Positions 6,450 through 9,975 of a stretch of 9,975 bases of DNA are shown in pieces (position 1 is the first letter of the stretch; each line of letters opens with the position of its first letter). The notes beneath the pieces are model-generated. The model searched no databases and was not told where the DNA came from. It saw only the letters and a program-made list of their open reading frames with translations. Origin of the DNA: Sneathiella sp. (GTDB taxonomy: Bacteria > Pseudomonadota > Alphaproteobacteria > Sneathiellales > Sneathiellaceae); the NCBI GenBank assembly GCA_002732675.1, contig NVRR01000008.1, positions 2,783 to 12,757 of the forward strand, read 5' to 3'. The position numbers and the translations under genes were made by a program.

Positions 6450-7535
6450 ATGACGTCGATCATTTCAGGGAATAAGGCGGGCAATTCAGCGCATAAGGCG
6501 GAAGCGCCGTATCGGCGGACGGGCAGAATGTTTGTGACAGCCGGTCTGATGGCGGCAACCATCGTCCTCGGCACAAGTTCCCTCGTCTTTGCCCAAAGCA
6601 GTGAAGTGCAGGCGCTGATTAACCGGATTAATCAGCTTGAACTCAATCTCAACGATGTCCAGCGCCAGATTTACAGTGGTACGCCGCCGACGGCCCGCCC
6701 GGCCACGACAACTCCGTCCAGCTTCGGGTCCGGTGCAGGCGCGGGGAATACCGACGGCTTGGCGATCCTGTCCCAGAAGATCAACGGATTAGAGACAGAG
6801 CAGCGCCGCCTCACGGGAATACAGGAGGAGGCGACGTTCAAAATTGACCAGATGACGATCCGGCTTGATAAACTGGTGAAAGATGTGGATTTTCGGCTCA
6901 CTGAGATTGAACGCAAGCTTGGTGGTGGCGGCGCTGCCCTGGCGGTGACCCCGCCTTTGAGCGGACAAGCCTCGACGACGGCACCGGTTGCCCCTGGCAC
7001 CGTTGTTGCCAATGGCGGTAGTCTGCCCGCCGGAAGTAAAGTGCTCGGTACGCTCGCCGCGCCAGACGGGCAGACGGCGACGGCAGCCATCGCGCCGACG
7101 ACAGGCCAGACGGTCACGGCGAACGCCCGTAATATTCTCCCGTCTGGATCGCCCTCCGATCAATATAACTTCGCGATTTCGCTGGTACGTGCCGACCAGT
7201 ATGACGATGCGGAGGCGGCCTTTACCGAATTCCTTGTGAAAAATAAAGGTCATGAGCTGGCGGGTAACGCGCAATACTGGCTTGGCGAGACTTTTTACGT
7301 GAGGGGCGATTTCCCCAATGCGGCCTCTGCCTTTTTTGAAGGGTACCAGAATTATCCGGATAATTCGAAGGCTGCGGATAACCTGCTGAAGCTGGCCATG
7401 ACGCTCGGCCGCATGGACCAGAAGGAAGAGGCCTGTGCCACATTCGAGCAACTGGATAAGCAGTTTGACCGGCTTCCCCCGCGCCTGGTTCGGGCCGCCA
7501 CCCGTGAAAAACAAAAAATTGGCTGTGGCAGCTAG
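6450..7535 (+). CDS. cpoB: Periplasmic division coordinator CpoB (YbgF), coiled-coil and TPR protein
   Basis: CpoB is a periplasmic Tol-associated protein that, in E. coli, binds TolA and links outer-membrane constriction to septal peptidoglycan synthesis by PBP1B. The product is 361 residues, longer than E. coli's roughly 260. Residues 1-48 look like a signal peptide with a long basic n-region (1-27), a hydrophobic core (28-46) and cleavage after VFA. A short coiled coil (51-75), a Gly/Thr/Pro linker, a second, longer coiled coil (103-157) and an Ala/Thr/Pro-rich linker (about 160-230) follow. The C-terminal TPR domain (about 236-355) has motifs YNFAISLVRADQYDDAEAAF and AQYWLGETFYVRGDFPNA. 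Cys329 and Cys359 could form a disulfide. AGAGGGTGAG at 6434-6443 provides the ribosome-binding site. tilS follows in 21 bases. Confidence 0.94.
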   Translation: MTSIISGNKAGNSAHKAEAPYRRTGRMFVTAGLMAATIVLGTSSLVFAQSSEVQALINRINQLELNLNDVQRQIYSGTPPTARPATTTPSSFGSGAGAGNTDGLAILSQKINGLETEQRRLTGIQEEATFKIDQMTIRLDKLVKDVDFRLTEIERKLGGGGAALAVTPPLSGQASTTAPVAPGTVVANGGSLPAGSKVLGTLAAPDGQTATAAIAPTTGQTVTANARNILPSGSPSDQYNFAISLVRADQYDDAEAAFTEFLVKNKGHELAGNAQYWLGETFYVRGDFPNAASAFFEGYQNYPDNSKAADNLLKLAMTLGRMDQKEEACATFEQLDKQFDRLPPRLVRAATREKQKIGCGS

Positions 7536-7536
7536 C

Positions 7537-7552
7537 CCGGCGCATATGCCGG
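7537..7552 (+). other. Small hairpin covering the tilS ribosome-binding region
   Basis: CCGGC (7537-7541) and GCCGG (7548-7552) form a five-pair GC stem around a six-base GCATAT loop. The hairpin fills nearly the whole 21-base gap between the cpoB stop and the tilS ATG, where a Shine-Dalgarno sequence would be expected and none is seen. A five-codon frame from ATG 7546 ends in TGA at 7558-7560, overlapping the tilS ATG. There is no T-tract, so it is not a terminator. A role in keeping tilS translation low or coupled is only an inference. Confidence 0.35.
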
Positions 7553-7556
7553 TTCC

Positions 7557-8861
7557 ATGACCGCATCGGAATTACAGGCATTCTTTCATCAACAATTGTC
7601 GGCGCTCAGCCCGGGAGAGCCCGGGCAGACGATTGCCATTGCCGTATCTGGTGGCTCTGACAGTATGGCGCTGGCGCTTTTGGCGCAGGATTGGGCCGAG
7701 GCGGCGGGATTGGACTTGCTGGCATTGACGGTTGATCACGGCCTTCGGGAACAATCGGGTGCGGAGGCAAAATCTGTTGCCGACTGGCTCCGTCATCGTG
7801 GTATTGCCGCTGAAATTCTGTGCTGGACGGGTCCGCATCCGAAATCCGGCATTCAGCAGGCGGCGCGGGAAGCGCGCTATCGGCTGATGGCGGCGCGATG
7901 CCGGGAGATAGGTATTTCGGCGTTATTGCTCGGCCATCAGCGGGAAGATCAGGTCGAAACAATGCTGATGCGTCTCTCCAAGGGCAGCGGGCTTGAAGGG
8001 CTGGCGGCAATGCGCGCTGCGGCCAATTGGCAGGACCTCAGACTGCTCCGGCCGCTCCTGGGGGCCAGTCGGGACCAGCTCAGGCAATATCTTCTGCATC
8101 AGGGGCAAGACTGGATCGAAGATCCCAGTAATGAAAACCCGGATTTTACCCGCACCCACGTCGGTGCCGTCGCTCGCGCGCTCGGGCAATTGCCGGGAAG
8201 CAGCCTTGAGACCATTGCCCTGTCGGCACGCCGGCTGGATCGTGCGTCGCAAGCGTTGGATCAACTGACATCGGAACGCTTCGATGGCTTCTGCCAGATC
8301 AGTCCTTACGGCTTTATCAGCTTTTCCGGGGAGACAATCACCGAGTGCCCGGCCGAAATTGGACTACGGCTGCTGGCGCGGGCGCTTTCGATGGTTGTTG
8401 GCGATGGCGGGCGGATCAAGCTCAAATCCCTCGAACAACTCTACGAGCGACTATTTATCTCAAACGCCAGCCACGCCGAAACCCTGGCTGGATGTCACAT
8501 CACGAAATACCGGAAAAACTGGATGATCTGCCGCGAGCCGGGACGGGAAGGTTTGCCCGAAATGCAGCTTTCCGTCGGTGCCAGCCTGTTATGGGATCAT
8601 CGGTTTTTGGTGTCGGATATGGCGGCCAACGACAGCCACGCGCCGCTTGTGATCAGGCGAATCGGTACTGACGGTTGGAGAGGTCTTGATAAATTGGCGC
8701 TGACCGAGGAGGAGAGAAAACTACCCGTTCTGGTGCGCGAGAGCCTGCCAGCGGTCTGGTCAGGCGAGAAATTGCTCGCTGTACCGCTTTTTTCAGGTGA
8801 CCCGGCGCAGTCAATCATTGCAAAGGACCGGTTCAAGATGGTATTCAGACCTCTGATTTAA
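7557..8861 (+). CDS. tilS: tRNA(Ile)-lysidine synthetase TilS
   Basis: TilS uses ATP to join lysine to C34 of tRNA-Ile(CAU), making lysidine so that the tRNA reads AUA and is charged with isoleucine. The 434-residue product has the PP-loop SGGSDSM at residues 31-37, LTVDHGLR (57-64), GHQREDQVETMLMRLSKGSG (126-145, the family's usual ADDQAET region), and LLRPLLGASRDQL with WIEDPSNEN (163-194). A more divergent C-terminal region of about 200 residues matches the expected TilS substrate-binding domains. The ATG at 7557 is the only start between the in-frame cpoB stop and the PP-loop apart from weak internal codons. No Shine-Dalgarno sequence precedes it, suggesting coupling to cpoB. Its place between the tol cluster and ftsH is typical of this group. 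Confidence 0.95.
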   Translation: MTASELQAFFHQQLSALSPGEPGQTIAIAVSGGSDSMALALLAQDWAEAAGLDLLALTVDHGLREQSGAEAKSVADWLRHRGIAAEILCWTGPHPKSGIQQAAREARYRLMAARCREIGISALLLGHQREDQVETMLMRLSKGSGLEGLAAMRAAANWQDLRLLRPLLGASRDQLRQYLLHQGQDWIEDPSNENPDFTRTHVGAVARALGQLPGSSLETIALSARRLDRASQALDQLTSERFDGFCQISPYGFISFSGETITECPAEIGLRLLARALSMVVGDGGRIKLKSLEQLYERLFISNASHAETLAGCHITKYRKNWMICREPGREGLPEMQLSVGASLLWDHRFLVSDMAANDSHAPLVIRRIGTDGWRGLDKLALTEEERKLPVLVRESLPAVWSGEKLLAVPLFSGDPAQSIIAKDRFKMVFRPLI

Positions 8862-8867
8862 TCGTCC

Positions 8868-8879
8868 TATACAGGTATA
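8868..8879. other. Short palindrome in the tilS-ftsH gap
   Basis: TATAC-AG-GTATA is a perfect five-base inverted repeat with a two-base centre, just after the tilS stop and flanked by TCGT (8862-8865) and ACGA (8884-8887). It has no T-tract, so it is not an intrinsic terminator. It could be a protein-binding site ahead of the ftsH promoter, but such a short repeat may be chance. Confidence 0.2.
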
Positions 8880-8895
8880 AATGACGATCGCCCTC

Positions 8896-8923
8896 TTGGA
8901 ACTTGGTCTTAACGAATTATATT
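8896..8923 (+). promoter_or_regulatory. Candidate ftsH promoter
   Basis: TTGGAA at 8896-8901 and TATATT at 8918-8923 are 16 bases apart and match 4/6 and 5/6 of the sigma-70 consensus. The -35 begins with CTTG (8895), which is repeated at 8902, and CTTG is also the start of heat-shock sigma-32 -35 elements; ftsH is heat-induced in several bacteria. Whether sigma-70 or sigma-32 reads it cannot be told from sequence. The rest of the 141-base gap shows no gene. Confidence 0.35.
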
Positions 8924-9002
8924 TAAGATGGGTTTCCGTAATTTGGGTTTATTTTTAGGGGATTGAGCCGCTGGTGGCTTGATCAGGGAAGGAAGATTTT
9001 TC

Positions 9003-9975
9003 GTGAACAACGTTTTTGGTAAGAACATCGTACTGTGGCTCATTATTGCGTCGCTTGTGGTACTGTTGTTTAATATCTTCAATGACACCCCATCGCATGA
9101 GACTGGTAGATCTCTTCCCTATTCAACATTTCTGACGGAAGTCGAAAATGGCAAAGTTGAGACGGTCACGATCCAGGACCATAATATCAAAGGAACAATG
9201 ACCGACGGCACCAGCTTCACCACGTATGCGCCCGAAGACAGCAGCCTGGTGGCCAAGCTCAGCACTCATAATGTAATAATTAATGCTGCCCCCCGGGAAG
9301 AGGGAAGCATGTTGATGTCGACGTTGCTGAGCTGGTTCCCGATGCTACTGTTGATTGGTGTGTGGATTTTCTTCATGCGCCAGATGCAGGGCGGCGGCGG
9401 CAAGGCCATGGGCTTTGGCAAGTCGAAGGCAAAATTGCTGACGGAAAAGCATGGCCGCATCACATTTGAGGATGTGGCCGGTATTGAAGAAGCGAAAGAA
9501 GAGCTTGAAGAAGTTGTCGACTTCCTGAGAAATCCGCAGAAATATCAACGCCTTGGCGGTAAAATTCCAAAAGGCGTGCTGCTGATCGGCCCTCCGGGTA
9601 CGGGTAAAACTTTGCTGGCGCGCTCTGTGGCCGGTGAAGCCAGTGTGCCGTTCTTTACGATTTCTGGTTCCGATTTTGTTGAAATGTTCGTGGGTGTTGG
9701 CGCCAGCCGTGTCCGTGATATGTTCGAGCAAGGCAAGAAAAATGCACCCTGCATCATCTTTATCGACGAAATTGACGCCGTTGGCCGTCATCGTGGCGCC
9801 GGTCTTGGGGGTGGTAACGATGAGCGCGAACAGACCCTCAACCAGTTGCTGGTGGAGATGGATGGTTTTGAGGCCAATGAAGGCGTGATTTTGCTCGCCG
9901 CCACCAACCGTCCCGATGTTCTCGATCCGGCGCTACTGCGCCCTGGCCGCTTTGACCGTCAGGTGGTGGTGCCGA
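9003..9975 (+). CDS. ftsH: ATP-dependent zinc metalloprotease FtsH (3' end cut off by window)
   Basis: FtsH is the membrane-anchored AAA+ protease that degrades regulators and misassembled membrane proteins. The 324 visible residues begin at GTG 9003, preceded by AAGGAAG at 8989-8995 with a seven-base gap, and the start [12 protein letters not shown] matches alphaproteobacterial FtsH. In order: transmembrane segment 1 (about 8-26), the periplasmic FtsH_ext domain (about 35-100), transmembrane segment 2 (about 105-125), a Gly-rich linker, then the AAA+ domain. The latter has Walker A GPPGTGKT (196-203), the pore loop MFVGVG (228-233), Walker B IIFIDEID (251-258), and the second region of homology [19 protein letters not shown] (301-319) with arginine fingers Arg313 and Arg316. 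The zinc-binding HExxH protease part lies beyond the window edge. It probably has its own promoter. Confidence 0.98.
   Translation, partial: MNNVFGKNIVLWLIIASLVVLLFNIFNDTPSHETGRSLPYSTFLTEVENGKVETVTIQDHNIKGTMTDGTSFTTYAPEDSSLVAKLSTHNVIINAAPREEGSMLMSTLLSWFPMLLLIGVWIFFMRQMQGGGGKAMGFGKSKAKLLTEKHGRITFEDVAGIEEAKEELEEVVDFLRNPQKYQRLGGKIPKGVLLIGPPGTGKTLLARSVAGEASVPFFTISGSDFVEMFVGVGASRVRDMFEQGKKNAPCIIFIDEIDAVGRHRGAGLGGGNDEREQTLNQLLVEMDGFEANEGVILLAATNRPDVLDPALLRPGRFDRQVVVP

Noticed and set aside
6143..6574. Minus-strand frames and a short plus-strand frame (6199-6402) across the pal-cpoB gap.
   Set aside because: They run through the pal coding end, the terminator and the cpoB start, have no ribosome-binding site of note and resemble no known family.
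8946..8990. Weak hairpin TGAGCC-N6-GGCTTG before the ftsH Shine-Dalgarno sequence as a possible terminator or riboswitch part.
   Set aside because: It has only four Watson-Crick pairs plus two wobble pairs and no T-tract, and no known riboswitch motif is seen.
9266..9791. Minus-strand frames of 65-148 codons opposite ftsH.
   Set aside because: They are shadows of the FtsH membrane and AAA+ coding sequence, which is unmistakable in the plus strand.

Overview
The window is about 10 kb of a Gram-negative chromosome of moderate GC. It looks alphaproteobacterial. The evidence is the fixed order ruvA-ruvB-ybgC-tolQ-tolR-tolA-tolB-pal-cpoB(ybgF)-tilS-ftsH, an FtsH N-terminus that begins with the NN..GKN..LW pattern common in that class, and a TolA C-terminal domain of the alphaproteobacterial type with a cysteine pair. 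I cannot name the genus. There is no mobile element, CRISPR array, rRNA or tRNA, and no sign of recent transfer. All convincing genes lie on the + strand.

Layout. Positions 2-2062 hold the end of ruvA, ruvB and ybgC, each overlapping the next by a few bases. Positions 2112-5562 hold tolQ, tolR, tolA and tolB, packed with gaps of 2-15 bases or with overlaps. A 133-base gap (5563-5695) precedes pal. It contains a good candidate sigma-70 promoter that begins inside the last codons of tolB, and an undescribed 28-codon open frame with a strong Shine-Dalgarno sequence. Pal is followed by a very clear intrinsic terminator (6261-6309). A candidate promoter then precedes cpoB, which is followed after 21 bases by tilS. 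FtsH begins after a 140-base leader with its own candidate promoter and runs off the window.

Function. RuvA and RuvB are the Holliday-junction branch-migration motor. YbgC, TolQ, TolR, TolA, TolB, Pal and CpoB form the Tol-Pal envelope system. TolQ-TolR use the proton motive force to energise TolA, which reaches across the periplasm to TolB and the outer-membrane lipoprotein Pal, so that the outer membrane constricts with the septum. CpoB links this machine to peptidoglycan synthesis. TilS makes lysidine in the anticodon of tRNA-Ile(CAU). FtsH is the membrane AAA+ protease.

What is unusual. I do not see a new defence or metabolic system. The points worth a second look concern how this conserved cluster is expressed: two very short open frames that end at, or one base before, the start codons of tolQ and pal; an internal pal promoter; a strong terminator that separates pal from cpoB; a hairpin over the tilS start region; and a TolA whose spacer is a TonB-like Pro-Glu/Pro-Lys repeat instead of the familiar Ala/Lys/Glu helix.
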